A DNA stretch of 64,000 nt from DATATB01 sp036268995. GTDB taxonomy: Bacteria > Planctomycetota > Planctomycetia > Pirellulales > PNKZ01. Made by a program: the position numbers and the translations under genes. Every line of letters begins with the position of its first letter. The stretch's first letter is position 1. The notes beneath the pieces are model-generated. The model was not told where the DNA came from. It saw nothing but the letters and a program-made list of their open reading frames with translations, and did no database searches. This document shows, in pieces, positions 8,269 through 17,301 of the stretch. The DNA is taken from positions 1-64,000 of the forward strand of contig DATATB010000048.1 of NCBI GenBank assembly GCA_036268995.1, read 5' to 3'.

Positions 8269-10428
8269 ATGGCCCGCATGCTGACCTTTATCGCCTGCTT
8301 TCCGCTGCTGACCATCGCCGCCGCCGGCGAGCCGGGTTTTAAACAGCATACGATCGACCGGCAGGCCAGTTACAGCGCCGCGGCGGCCATTGATGTCGAC
8401 CGCGACGGCCGGCTGGATGTGGTTACCGGGGGTGCTTGGTACCAGGCGCCGTCGTGGCAGCGGCACGTGGTGCGCGAGGTCGAATTCATTCGCGGCCGTT
8501 ACGACGACTACGCTTGCCTGCCGCTGGATATCAACGGCGATGGCCGCACCGATTTCATCACCGCCAACTATCGCAGCCAGAAGCTGGCGTGGATCGAAAA
8601 TCCGAGTGATCTGTCGCAACCCTGGGTCGAGCACCTGATTGCGCGGCCGGGCCCGATGGAAACCGGCCGGCTCTACGACATCGACGGCGACGGTCAGCCC
8701 GACGTGCTGCCGGCGGGCAAGGACTTTTGCGCCTGGTGGCAGTTGGATGGCAAAAGCGCTGGCGGTCCCAATTGGCTGCGGCACGATTTGCCGATCGAGG
8801 CGGCCGGCCACGGCTTCGGCTTTGGAGATCTCAACGGCGATGGCCGCGGCGACGTGGTGGCCGCCGGCGGCTGGCTCGAAGCGCCGGCCGATCGCATTGC
8901 CGGCAAATGGACGTGGCACCCCGAGTTCCGCCTGCACCGCGATGCCAGCGTGCCGATCCTCGTCGAAGACGTCGATGGCGACGGCGACCGCGATCTCATC
9001 TGGGGACGCGGCCACTCGACCGGTTTGTATTGGCTCGAACAGCGGCGAGCAGAGCAGGGGAGTGAGCGAGCATGGATCCAACATGCGATCGACACCTCCT
9101 GGTCGCAGGCCCATACGCTCGTCTGGGGCGATCTCGACGGCGACGGCCGCGGCGAACTGGTGACCGGCAAGCGGTTTTTGGGACACGATGGCAAGGACCC
9201 TGGCGAATGGGACCGGCTGGCCATTTACTGGTACCGCTTCGATCCGCAGCAGCGGACCTGGTCGCGGCATGCGATCTCGACTGCCGGTGAGGCCGGCCTG
9301 GATCTCGACCCCAAGCTGGTCGATCTCGACGGCGATGGCGACCTGGATTTGCTGGCGCCCGGCCGCAGCGGGCTGTACTGGTTCGAGAACGTGCCAAATG
9401 CCGACGGCGACAAACCACAAACGGTTGCTTGCCCAGACGGCGTCGATCATACGCAGTTGTTGAGCTTTAAGCCGGATGCCGCTTCCGCCGAGCGACCGAT
9501 CAAGACACCGGCCGAATGGGCTCGGCGGCGCGAGCAGATTTTGGCTTGTGTGCAGCAAGTCATGGGGCCGCTGCCCGATTCGCGTCGCCGCGTGCCGCTG
9601 GACGTGCAGGTGCTCGAAGAACGTTCCGAGCCGGATTATATTCGCCGCAAGATCACGTACGTGCCCGAGCCGGGTGATCGGGTGCCGGCGTGGTTGCTGC
9701 TGCCGCGAGCCGAGGGGCGCCGGCCGGCCATGCTGTGCCTGCATCAAACTACCAAGCTTGGCAAGGACGAGCCGGCCGGGTTGGGGGGTCTGCCGAATCT
9801 ACATTACGCCCAGGAGTTGGCCGCGAAAGGCTACGTCTGCCTGGTGCCGGATTACCCGTCGTTTGGCGACTACGCGTACGACTTCGACAAATCGGGCTAC
9901 GCCAGCGGGTCGATGAAAGCGGTGTGGAACAACATCCGCGGCATCGATCTGCTCCAGTCGCTGGCACAAGTCGATCCCGACAAGATCGGCGCCATCGGCC
10001 ATTCGCTGGGTGGACACAACGCGATTTTTACCGCCGTTTTCGACACGCGCCTGCGGGCCGTCGTCAGCAGTTGCGGCTTCACGGGCTTTCACCAGTACTA
10101 CGGCGGCAAGCTGGCCGGCTGGACCAGCCCGCGCTACATGCCGCGGATCGCCAGCCGCTACGAGAACGATCCCGACCGCGTGCCGTTTGATTTTTACGAG
10201 TTGATTGCCAGCGTTGCGCCCAAGGCGTTTTTTACCAACTCACCGCTGGCCGACAGCAACTTCGACGTGACCGGCGTGCGCAAGGTGATGAGCGAAGCGC
10301 AGAAGGTCTACGACCTGCTCGGCGCGTCCGAGAAACTCACTGCGACCTACCCCGACGCGAAGCACGATTTTCCGCCCGCCGTGCGTGAGGAAGCTTACGT
10401 CTGGCTCGCGCGGCAGTTGAAGAAATGA
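8269..10428 (+). CDS. Secreted FG-GAP/VCBS-repeat protein fused to an alpha/beta hydrolase
   Basis: The 719-residue precursor has a short signal peptide (MLTFIACFPLLTIAAAG, from the second ATG at 8278). About 370 residues of beta-propeller repeats follow, with many calcium-binding-like loops (DVDRDGRLDVV, DINGDGRTDF, DLNGDGRGDVV, DVDGDGDRDLIWG, DLDGDGRGELV, DLDGDGDLDLL). The rest is a dienelactone-hydrolase/acetyl xylan esterase-like domain: nucleophile S579 in IGHSLGG, oxyanion region MLCLHQTTK, probable catalytic His in YPDAKHDFPP. It is probably an extracellular or periplasmic esterase acting on polysaccharide acyl groups or similar esters, but the substrate is inference. The propeller and the hydrolase are usually encoded separately. 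Confidence 0.85.
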   Translation: MARMLTFIACFPLLTIAAAGEPGFKQHTIDRQASYSAAAAIDVDRDGRLDVVTGGAWYQAPSWQRHVVREVEFIRGRYDDYACLPLDINGDGRTDFITANYRSQKLAWIENPSDLSQPWVEHLIARPGPMETGRLYDIDGDGQPDVLPAGKDFCAWWQLDGKSAGGPNWLRHDLPIEAAGHGFGFGDLNGDGRGDVVAAGGWLEAPADRIAGKWTWHPEFRLHRDASVPILVEDVDGDGDRDLIWGRGHSTGLYWLEQRRAEQGSERAWIQHAIDTSWSQAHTLVWGDLDGDGRGELVTGKRFLGHDGKDPGEWDRLAIYWYRFDPQQRTWSRHAISTAGEAGLDLDPKLVDLDGDGDLDLLAPGRSGLYWFENVPNADGDKPQTVACPDGVDHTQLLSFKPDAASAERPIKTPAEWARRREQILACVQQVMGPLPDSRRRVPLDVQVLEERSEPDYIRRKITYVPEPGDRVPAWLLLPRAEGRRPAMLCLHQTTKLGKDEPAGLGGLPNLHYAQELAAKGYVCLVPDYPSFGDYAYDFDKSGYASGSMKAVWNNIRGIDLLQSLAQVDPDKIGAIGHSLGGHNAIFTAVFDTRLRAVVSSCGFTGFHQYYGGKLAGWTSPRYMPRIASRYENDPDRVPFDFYELIASVAPKAFFTNSPLADSNFDVTGVRKVMSEAQKVYDLLGASEKLTATYPDAKHDFPPAVREEAYVWLARQLKK

Positions 10429-10429
10429 C

Positions 10430-10568
10430 CACCGTAGCCATCCCGCTCCGTCGGGATGCAGGCGTTACCGAACATCGCTCCCAGCGTCCAGTTGAGTTGC
10501 GCATCATTCGTCCCAATGCAACGTCGAGGGTGCTCCAGACGTCTCGGCGGAGCGAGACGACTACGGTG
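10430..10568. repeat. Terminal-inverted-repeat element, CACCGTAG family, copy 1
   Basis: Starts two bases after the stop of the FG-GAP/hydrolase gene. The left end CACCGTAGCCATCCCGCTCC and the inverse of the right end (CACCGTAGTCGTCTCGCTCC) are near-identical inverted repeats around about 90 bases that include GTTGAGTTGCGCAT. A shorter copy is at 23721-23825. No ORF is carried, so this resembles a nonautonomous, MITE-like or REP-like element. Confidence 0.75.
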
Positions 10569-10605
10569 AAACAGACGAGCTAACGCTCGCCGATCTGCGC
10601 GGTTT

Positions 10606-11823
10606 TTAGCCTTGCCCCGCCATCGTACGGTACAAGTCCAACTCGGCCCGGTCGCCGATGATCGTGAAGAGGTCGCGAATCTGCCGTAGGCCGTCGGAGA
10701 AGAGAAACGACGAGCGGCGGCCGCTGCTCTTGGCGCCCAGTACATAGTAGTCGGGCTCGGGCTGGAGCAAGCGCTCGGGCTCGTCGCTGGGATTTGCTGC
10801 CAGATTGCGCGGAGCGTCGCTCGAGTGGCACCAGGCCATGTGCAGTTCGGCCGACAGGGTATGGTCCGGCCGGTAGCCGACGTTGGCGATGATCCGCTCG
10901 ACTTCGATCTCTTGCTTGTGCTCGCCGATGAGCTGCACGCGAAAGCCTTCGTCGGCCCGTTCGATCCGCTTGACCCACGTGCCGGGCCAATGCCGCACGA
11001 CGCCGTCGTCGGCACGAGCCAGCGCGTTGGCCGAGCGGGCCAGGCAGTCGCGTTCCGGCAGCGGATCTTCCGGCACGAGCTCGACCGGCCCCATCGGGCC
11101 TTCGTCCGGTGGTTTGCACGTGACCCAGGTGACATGGGCTGGCGGCTCGAGCGCGGCCAAGGCCAGCACATTGGTTGCCGCCGAATGTCCTGCGCCTACG
11201 ACCAGCACGCTGCGGCCGGCGTAGCGCTCGCGATCGGCGCCGGCAATGTCGGGCAGGCCCGATTCGATTTCGCCGGCCAGCAGCGCTTGGCCGATAACCG
11301 GTAACCCGCCGGGGCCCAAAAAATTCGGCCGGCCATACGTGCCGGTGGCGTCGATCACGACATCGGCTTTGTCGATCCGCTCGACGCCCTGGACATCACG
11401 CACGCTCACCAGCAAATCCCGCTCGCCGCGCTCTTCCAGGTCCGCTGTGTCGCCTTTGAGCAAACCACGCCGGGCGAGCCCGACGACTTGCGTCTCGGTC
11501 TGGATGTTATCGGCCAGCAGGTCCGAGGTGGCCAAGGGGAGCAAGTAGGATTCGGCCCATTGCCGGCCGGTGATCAGCAGGTCGTCGGCCGGCGGCTGCC
11601 AATCGGGATGTTGTGCCCGCAGCGCGGCGATGCCCAACGGGGAGACGTTCATTTGCCAGGGAGTGAACATGCGCACGTGGCCCCAGTGCAGCACGTGTTC
11701 GGCGATGCGGCCCCGCTCGTAGAGCATCACTTCGTAACCGAGATAGCGGGCGTAGAGCGCCGCTTCCAGGCCGATCGGCCCGGCTCCGAGAATGGCAATT
11801 CGCGCGGGAGTGTCGACGGACAT
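10606..11823 (-). CDS. FAD-dependent oxidoreductase / flavin monooxygenase-like protein
   Basis: The 405-residue protein has an N-terminal FAD-binding Rossmann motif (IAILGAGPIGLEAALYARYLG, residues 8-28). A second dinucleotide motif (VLVVGAGHSAATN) lies near residue 195, a layout seen in two-dinucleotide-binding flavoproteins and flavin monooxygenases. VVIDATGTYGRPN and IIANVGYRPD are the usual linker motifs. The longest frame extends to 12123, but the first 100 residues are Arg/Pro-rich and overlap an ATGATGAATG repeat, so the ATG at 11823 is chosen. The substrate is unknown. It lies 65 bases downstream of thiO on the same strand. Confidence 0.8.
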   Translation of the reverse strand: MSVDTPARIAILGAGPIGLEAALYARYLGYEVMLYERGRIAEHVLHWGHVRMFTPWQMNVSPLGIAALRAQHPDWQPPADDLLITGRQWAESYLLPLATSDLLADNIQTETQVVGLARRGLLKGDTADLEERGERDLLVSVRDVQGVERIDKADVVIDATGTYGRPNFLGPGGLPVIGQALLAGEIESGLPDIAGADRERYAGRSVLVVGAGHSAATNVLALAALEPPAHVTWVTCKPPDEGPMGPVELVPEDPLPERDCLARSANALARADDGVVRHWPGTWVKRIERADEGFRVQLIGEHKQEIEVERIIANVGYRPDHTLSAELHMAWCHSSDAPRNLAANPSDEPERLLQPEPDYYVLGAKSSGRRSSFLFSDGLRQIRDLFTIIGDRAELDLYRTMAGQG

Positions 11824-11841
11824 GGGGGGAAATGCGGAAGG

Positions 11842-11863
11842 AGGAATGATGAATGATGAATGA
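11842..11863. repeat. ATGATGAATG-family repeat
   Basis: The motif GAATGATGAATGATGAATG lies just upstream of the flavoprotein start and downstream of thiO. The same core recurs at 38337, 49291, 50198 and 58112 in this window, always at the edges of genes. Confidence 0.7.
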
Positions 11864-11888
11864 AAAGTGAGTAAGACGTGCGGCTTGG

Positions 11889-13040
11889 TTATTTCGCCGA
11901 TTGAAGGTCGGGCGCTGAGTGCGCGGTTCGCGTGGGGCTGAAGGGGGCGAGGTCGAGGTCGACTTCCTGACCGCGGATCATTTGGCCCATGACGACGGCC
12001 GTGGCGGTCGAGAGTTGCAGGCCGCTGCGGAAGTGGCCGGCGGCGACGAAGGCGTTGTCGAGGTCGGGAATGGCTCCGAGAAATGGCAAGCCGTCGACCG
12101 AGCCCGGCCGCAGGCCGGCCCAAGTGCGCTCGAGCCGGGCAGTGGCCAGCGCCGGCGCCAGTGCGAGGGCAAAATCGAGCAAGCCGGCGATGCCTTCGGC
12201 CGTGGGTCGCTTGTCAAAGCCGGCATCTTCCTCGGTCGAGCCGACAAGGATCCGGCCATCGGGTCGTGGCACCAGATACGAACGCCCATCATTTACGACG
12301 TGCCGGAGCCGGCCCGGCTCGTCTTGCAGCAGCGCGATCTGTCCGCGAATTGGCTTGATCTCAAGCCGGCAACCGAGCCGACCAGCCAGGCCGCCAGTCC
12401 AAGCACCGCTGGCCAGGCAGAATTGTTCGGCAGCCAATGCCCCGAGCGCCGTGCGTGCCGCGTGGACGCGCCGCCCGCGCACGACGAACTCGTGCAATTC
12501 AGTTGATTCGTGTACGATCACGCCGCGGCGCACGCAGGCCGAGTAGAGCGCCTTGAGATGGCGAGGGTTCCGCAATTGGGCCTCGTCCGGCAAGTACAGC
12601 GCAGCCAGCCGGCTGTCGAGCCGCTGGCTGGCGATTGCCGGCTCCAGGTTGCCCAGATCGATGGCCGGCACTTGCTGGACGCGAATGGACTGGCTGCGCC
12701 ACTGGCCGGCCAGCGAGCTGAGCGTCTCGGGGCCATTGGCTTGGCGGTCGAGGTACAGTCCCCCGCAAACGCGATAACCGTTGTCGATGCCTGTTTCTTC
12801 AAGCAGTTGCTCGGTCCACTGGGCATGCAGCGTGTTGGCCAGTGCCCGAAGTTGTGCTTCGGCCGGCGCTTCGGGGCTCGCAGCGGCGGGAGGCAGAATG
12901 CCGGCTCCGGCCCAAGAGGCTTCGCCGCCGACCACGCCACGGTCGATCACGCCGACACGAAGACCCTGGCAGGCGAGCTCGTAGGCCAGCGACATGCCAA
13001 TCACGCCGCCACCCAAGATCAAGCAGTCGTACGTCGCCAC
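11889..13040 (-). CDS. thiO: Glycine oxidase ThiO-like FAD amine oxidoreductase
   Basis: The 383-residue product from a GTG start reads VATYDCLILGGGVIGMSLAY, with the DAO-family FAD-binding motif GGGVIG at residues 9-14. It ends in GLRPGSVDGLPFLGAIP and AAGHFRSGLQLS, the conserved C-terminal flavin and substrate region of ThiO. ThiO oxidises glycine to iminoglycine (dehydroglycine) for the thiazole half of thiamine. Other DAO-family amine oxidases look alike, so specificity is inferred. The longest frame begins with an ATG at 13142, but its 34 extra residues are unlike the family. No other thiamine genes lie in the window; the downstream neighbour is the flavoprotein at 10606. Confidence 0.8.
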   Translation of the reverse strand: MATYDCLILGGGVIGMSLAYELACQGLRVGVIDRGVVGGEASWAGAGILPPAAASPEAPAEAQLRALANTLHAQWTEQLLEETGIDNGYRVCGGLYLDRQANGPETLSSLAGQWRSQSIRVQQVPAIDLGNLEPAIASQRLDSRLAALYLPDEAQLRNPRHLKALYSACVRRGVIVHESTELHEFVVRGRRVHAARTALGALAAEQFCLASGAWTGGLAGRLGCRLEIKPIRGQIALLQDEPGRLRHVVNDGRSYLVPRPDGRILVGSTEEDAGFDKRPTAEGIAGLLDFALALAPALATARLERTWAGLRPGSVDGLPFLGAIPDLDNAFVAAGHFRSGLQLSTATAVVMGQMIRGQEVDLDLAPFSPTRTAHSAPDLQSAK

Positions 13041-13175
13041 CGAGTGCCTCGCGGGTTGCTGCGCAAGATCATGGTTCAAGCAGCCGGCAATTGTAACGGC
13101 CGGCGGCCGGCCGGGCGAATGGGCTCTGCCAAGGGGAAGCAAGGCACCGGCAGGAGGAAAAAACAGAGAGAGTTG

Positions 13176-13308
13176 ACCACGGATTTCACTGATAACACGG
13201 ATAAGAAAAGGGGAGATCGGTCGAAGACGGGGGAACTAATTGAACCGATGCAATGGCCGGTACGCCACAGCCTTGCGAATCATCCGTGTTAACAGTGAAA
13301 TCCGTGGT
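13176..13308. repeat. Inverted-repeat element, CCACGGATTTCACTG family
   Basis: The arm ACCACGGATTTCACTGATAA with ACACGGAT (13176-13202) is matched by the inverse arm ATCCGTGTTAACAGTGAAAT plus CCGTGGT (13282-13308). The spacer is about 80 bases without a gene. It fills most of the 313-base gap between thiO and the glutaredoxin-like gene. Confidence 0.75.
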
Positions 13309-13353
13309 CTCGTATTTTCCGCGATTTTGGCTGATTCGGTCAGCCATTGGCGA

Positions 13354-13599
13354 TCAAGCATTTCCCCTTCGGCCGGCCAGCAGGCGGCGGAGCAAAAGCT
13401 CGTCGACGCGGCCGCGGAAGCGCTCGACGCCGTCGATGGAAACCACCGGGATGTCGTTGGTATACCGGGCCAGCAAGGCGGGATCGGACTCGATATCCAC
13501 CTCCTGCGGCCGGAGGCCATGCCGCTCGAGCACGCTGCGCGCCACCTCGCACAGGTGGCAGCCGTGGCGGCTGTAGAGGACGACGACCGGCTCGTTCAC
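13354..13599 (-). CDS. Glutaredoxin-family protein
   Basis: The 81-residue product from the GTG at 13599 begins VNEPVVVLYSRHGCHLCEVA. The C-H-L-C active site sits after the first beta strand, and the conserved cis-Pro motif (DIPVVSIDG) follows. It matches the DUF836/glutaredoxin-like small thioredoxin-fold family, which reduces disulfides. The frame stays open upstream to 13791, but that part is Arg-rich and unlike the family. It is on the same strand as thiO, separated by the 13176 repeat element. Confidence 0.8.
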   Translation of the reverse strand: MNEPVVVLYSRHGCHLCEVARSVLERHGLRPQEVDIESDPALLARYTNDIPVVSIDGVERFRGRVDELLLRRLLAGRRGNA

Positions 13600-14057
13600 A
13601 GGTGGAAACCTCGATTCGAGACCTTGACTTTTGCTTGCTCGCCGCCGGGTCCTGCCGGCCGGCGGCAAAAGATGATAGTCGCCGGCCGGCCGCGACCGAT
13701 CAATAGCCAGGGCCGACCCGGGCCGGGCGGTCGGCGGGCGTTTTCCGGTCCGCCGAAAGCCAATAAAATGCTTTACCTGCAACGCTGGCACTGGTATCTT
13801 CCCGGCAGGCGTGATAATTTCGTAAGAGGATAAGCCTCAAGTTTTTCTGGCTTGCGGGTTTCTGGCTCACGGAGTTCTGGTTAGCGCGGGGGGAGAGAGG
13901 AGCGGCGCTCTCCCGATCTCTGGACCAACCCACCATCGCGAACGTGTGTGTGGGTTTTCATCTTGGGCAGGATGCTCTTGAGGTACTTGCCGCGGACTTT
14001 TCGTACGGTTCACGACGCTTCGTCCTTTTAGCCGCCGCATGAATTGGCGGCCTCGGC
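13600..14057. other. Intergenic region between glutaredoxin-like and kinase genes
   Basis: This gap of 458 bases between divergent genes must contain both promoters. I see no credible gene, tRNA or terminator. A CCGGCCGG-rich stretch (around 13660-13690) and an AT-richer stretch near 13815-13870 are the only notable composition changes. Confidence 0.35.
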
Positions 14058-15653
14058 ATGGCCAAGCTTCCTGGCGACAAGTTTCTCGATCTCGTGCGCA
14101 AGAGCAGTCTGGTGGAACCGGACCAGCTCGATCCATTGCTCGCCGATATCGAAGCCAAAGAAGGCAAGGACGCGCTCAAAGACGGCCAGGTCGCCGCCGA
14201 TCGCTTGATTGCCGCCGGCCTGATCACCTCGTGGCAGGCCGACAAGATCATGGACGGCCGGCACAAGGGCTTCTTCCTCAAAAACTACAAGCTGCTGAGC
14301 CACCTGGGCTCGGGCGGCATGAGCAGCGTCTATCTGGCCGAACACCGGCACATGCACCGCCGCGTGGCGATCAAGGTGCTGCCGCAAAGCCGCATCGACG
14401 ACTCCAGCTACCTGGCCCGCTTCTATCGCGAGGCCCGCGCCGCCGCCGCGCTGGATCATCCCAACATCGTGCGGGCCTACGACGTCGATAGCGATGGCAA
14501 TACGCACTTCATCGTGATGGAGTTCGTCGAAGGCCGCGATTTGCAGCAAACCGTCAAGAAAGAAGGCCCGCTACCCTACGATCGAGCCGCCGAATACATT
14601 CGCCAGGCGGCCGAGGGGCTGGCCCATGCCCATCACGTCGGGCTGATTCATCGCGACATCAAGCCGGCCAATCTGCTGCTCGATCAGAAGGGCACAGTCA
14701 AAGTGCTCGACATGGGCCTGGCACGCTTCTCCGATGACAAGCAAGCCTCGCTCACCGTGGCTCACGACGAAAACGTGCTGGGCACGGCCGATTACCTGGC
14801 GCCCGAGCAGGCCATCAACAGCCACAACGTCGACCCCCGCGCGGATCTCTACAGCCTGGGCTGCACGCTGTATTTCATCCTGACCGGCCATCCGCCATTT
14901 CCCGAAGGCACGCTGGCGCAGCGGTTGATGAAACACCAATACGAAGAGCCGGCGAGCATTCTCAACGATCGTGCCGACGCGCCCGAAGATTTGCTCACTA
15001 TTTGCTCGCGGATGATGTCCAAGACCGTGGGTGGGCGTTTTCAATCGTCCGAGGAAGTGAGCCAGGCGCTGGCCGCCTTCCTGGCGCGCAAGAGCATTCC
15101 CGCGGCCGCGGCCGCGGGCGTTGCCGGTGGCGCCGGGCTGCCTACCCGATCGCCGCTGCCCGCGCGGCGTGTCGAGGGCCCGCGCGAGCGGCCCGGCGGT
15201 TTGGGGAGCGGCGGTCTGGCAGGCGGCGGCCTTTCGGGCGGCGATCTGCATCGCGGCGAGAAACCGTCCGCGCGCCCCTCGTCGATGCAGGACACGTCGC
15301 CGAATCTCGAACAGCCGACGATCAAGGTTAGCGGCTCCAGCAGCGATGCGATCGCCCGGCGCAAGAGCGGCGAGATCAAGGGGCCCGCGGGCAGTTCGCC
15401 CAAGCAGCCGGCGGGAAAAAAGCTGGTGGTGGCCAAAGCGCTGAATCCGCTGTCGGATATCGCTTCGACCTCGGACGATCGCGCCGAGCGTGCTGACCGA
15501 TCTGCCAGCAGTTCGAATTCCGCGGCGCGGCGGCGCGGCAAGTCGGCCACCTCACGCAGCAAAGCGCCACCGATGGCCGTGGTCAACACCATGCTGGCGG
15601 TCTTCGTCGCCGCCGTGCTCTCGATGCTCGCCATCGCTTTGACGGCCCGCTAG
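14058..15653 (+). CDS. Membrane-anchored Ser/Thr protein kinase (Hanks type)
   Basis: The 531-residue protein has a helical N-terminal extension (about 1-70), then a kinase domain. That domain has the glycine loop LGSGGMSSVYLAE (from residue 83), VAIK with lysine 106, catalytic HRDIKPANLL (H198-L207), DMG at 218-220 in place of DFG, and GTADYLAPEQA. After about residue 340 comes a low-complexity Ser/Gly/Arg linker and then a C-terminal membrane helix (about 508-529), which puts the kinase in the cytoplasm with a very short tail outside. There is no extracellular sensor domain. DMG is frequent in planctomycete kinases and is compatible with activity. Confidence 0.9.
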   Translation: MAKLPGDKFLDLVRKSSLVEPDQLDPLLADIEAKEGKDALKDGQVAADRLIAAGLITSWQADKIMDGRHKGFFLKNYKLLSHLGSGGMSSVYLAEHRHMHRRVAIKVLPQSRIDDSSYLARFYREARAAAALDHPNIVRAYDVDSDGNTHFIVMEFVEGRDLQQTVKKEGPLPYDRAAEYIRQAAEGLAHAHHVGLIHRDIKPANLLLDQKGTVKVLDMGLARFSDDKQASLTVAHDENVLGTADYLAPEQAINSHNVDPRADLYSLGCTLYFILTGHPPFPEGTLAQRLMKHQYEEPASILNDRADAPEDLLTICSRMMSKTVGGRFQSSEEVSQALAAFLARKSIPAAAAAGVAGGAGLPTRSPLPARRVEGPRERPGGLGSGGLAGGGLSGGDLHRGEKPSARPSSMQDTSPNLEQPTIKVSGSSSDAIARRKSGEIKGPAGSSPKQPAGKKLVVAKALNPLSDIASTSDDRAERADRSASSSNSAARRRGKSATSRSKAPPMAVVNTMLAVFVAAVLSMLAIALTAR

Positions 15654-16049
15654 AGAAGTCGGGCGGTTCGCTTCAGCAGCGCGATTCGCTTCGCGCGATC
15701 CAGCGGTGCGTCCGCGTCGCCTCTTTGCCGCCTCTGCCGCCGTGATGTGCCGGCACCCGTTTTGGCATCACGCGGGCGGAAGCACGCCATGCAACCCCCC
15801 CGGGAGAGTTTTTGTAAACCCAGGCTGGAAACGTATTTACACTGTTCACTTGCCCCGTGCCTGGGTTCGTTTTTAGGATGGAATTGTGGCTGGTAGCCGT
15901 CCGCCCTGCGGCCGGCGTGCCAGTTTCACAGCGGTTCGCCATCCGGCGATCGCTTTTCCCCGAAGGATCGATTGGTCCTGAGGCAGGGATGCCATTTTCC
16001 GAGAGTCGTTTCGGGCTTGGTGTCTGGCTTCATCTGGGAAGGGCGCGCG
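15654..16049 (+). other. Intergenic region upstream of HExxH protein gene
   Basis: No gene is recognisable here. It contains a short inverted pair around 15821-15867 (AACCCAGGC and GCCTGGGTT) that could form the terminator of the kinase gene. The promoter of the next gene is presumably nearby. Confidence 0.35.
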
Positions 16050-16769
16050 ATGCGTCGCGAAATGAATACATTGCGGGGCGGCAGAACTGCTCGGCAACAC
16101 AATCCGGGTAGTCTCGGTTGGCAGGGCACGAATCGCGCGGCGCTCAGCAAGCGCGTCCGCGGCAAGCGTGCGCGCGGCGGCCAATCCAACGAGCGCTTGC
16201 CCTTCGTCCCGCCCGAAACTTGGCATGAGCCGGTCGAAAGCGGCCGGCCCTATCGCTTTGTGCTGCAAGCGCCGGGACGCGGTTATCGGCACGTGCTCTC
16301 TGTCGACGAGGTTCGCCAGCGGCTCGATCAACTGCCCGATTGGTTCATCCGGCCGCTGGAAGTCGTGCAGTTCAGCCAGATGACGCGGAAGAAGCAGAGC
16401 TTCCCTTGCTACGGCATGCAGTGGGGCGCGGCCCTGTACTTGTATCCGATCGAAGAGGGCCTGACCGAATACTACAACCAGCCGCCGAAGCCCAGCCAGG
16501 TGAACGAAGCGCGGATGTACGGCGGCCGCTGGATCCAGGAGTCGGGCAATCTCTGGAAACTGGTATGGACGTTGCCGGCGCTTAAGGATTTCTATCTCAA
16601 CAACATCCTGATCCACGAGCTGGGGCACCTGCTCGACGATCGCAACAGCCGGGCGGCCGACCGCGAGCGTTATGCCGAGTGGTTTGCCGTGCGTTATGGC
16701 TACCGGCCCACTCAAGGCCAGCGCCAGCCGCGCAAAAAGCCCGTGCATCGCCGCCATCACGCGCGTTGA
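16050..16769 (+). CDS. Putative zinc-metallopeptidase-like protein (HELGH)
   Basis: The 239-residue protein has a basic N-terminus. It contains the motif NNILIHELGHLLDDRN near residues 185-200, followed by RERYAEWFAVRYGY, whose Glu could be the third ligand of a gluzincin-like site. HExxH plus a downstream Glu suggests a zinc protease fold. I do not recognise the family, and no signal peptide is visible. The longest frame starts at 15972, but the ATG at 16050 has GGGAAGGG shortly upstream and is preferred; an ATG at 16062 is also possible. Confidence 0.7.
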   Translation: MRREMNTLRGGRTARQHNPGSLGWQGTNRAALSKRVRGKRARGGQSNERLPFVPPETWHEPVESGRPYRFVLQAPGRGYRHVLSVDEVRQRLDQLPDWFIRPLEVVQFSQMTRKKQSFPCYGMQWGAALYLYPIEEGLTEYYNQPPKPSQVNEARMYGGRWIQESGNLWKLVWTLPALKDFYLNNILIHELGHLLDDRNSRAADRERYAEWFAVRYGYRPTQGQRQPRKKPVHRRHHAR

Positions 16770-17301
16770 AAACGCGCTGCCATTGGGCGGCGCGAATCAT
16801 TGGACGCCGTAGAACCGCGTTGCCGTTCTAGCGCGCGGCGCTCGGCTCGCTAGCTGATACTATGCCTGAGCGATTGGATTGCAGCTTGCGCGCTAGTTGG
16901 CCGCAAGCGCGGTTGATCTGGTCCCGAATAGGCTAGTCGCGCGCCGCAGAGCTCACACCTCTCGTCTTCTCTACACGGCCTCAACCCCCAGTTTATTTGA
17001 CGGCCGACGCGTTCCCGCATGCCTTGCTGGACGGTGCTTGACCGCAGCGTTGGAAGTTTGGCGCGCAGGCGGTTTGATGAACGGCTTAATGGCTAATTTC
17101 GACATAAATATCCGTTCAAAAATTTTCACCCTGCACGACTTTGGCTTCAAAACGGCACGCAGGCTGCAAAGAGCCACAAGTCGAAATGGCTTGGCGATGG
17201 TGAGAGCAAGCCGACGCTAAAAGCCTGAAAGAAACGGACCTTTGTGGCGGCGTGCTGCGAGGCCAAACTTTTTGTAGGGGTACGAAAAAGGAGTCTGGGT
17301 C
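16770..17301 (+). other. Intergenic region upstream of the ELEERIAPS peptide genes
   Basis: No credible gene is seen here. An AT-rich stretch at about 17090-17130, within an otherwise GC-rich region, is the most likely place for the promoter of the peptide operon. The end of the region holds the ribosome binding site AAGGAG (17288-17293) for the first peptide. Confidence 0.4.

Noticed and set aside
16897..17220. A 107-codon frame upstream of the peptide genes as a fourth leader peptide
   Set aside because: It has no ELEERIAPS motif, no ribosome binding site and a composition unlike the paralogues.
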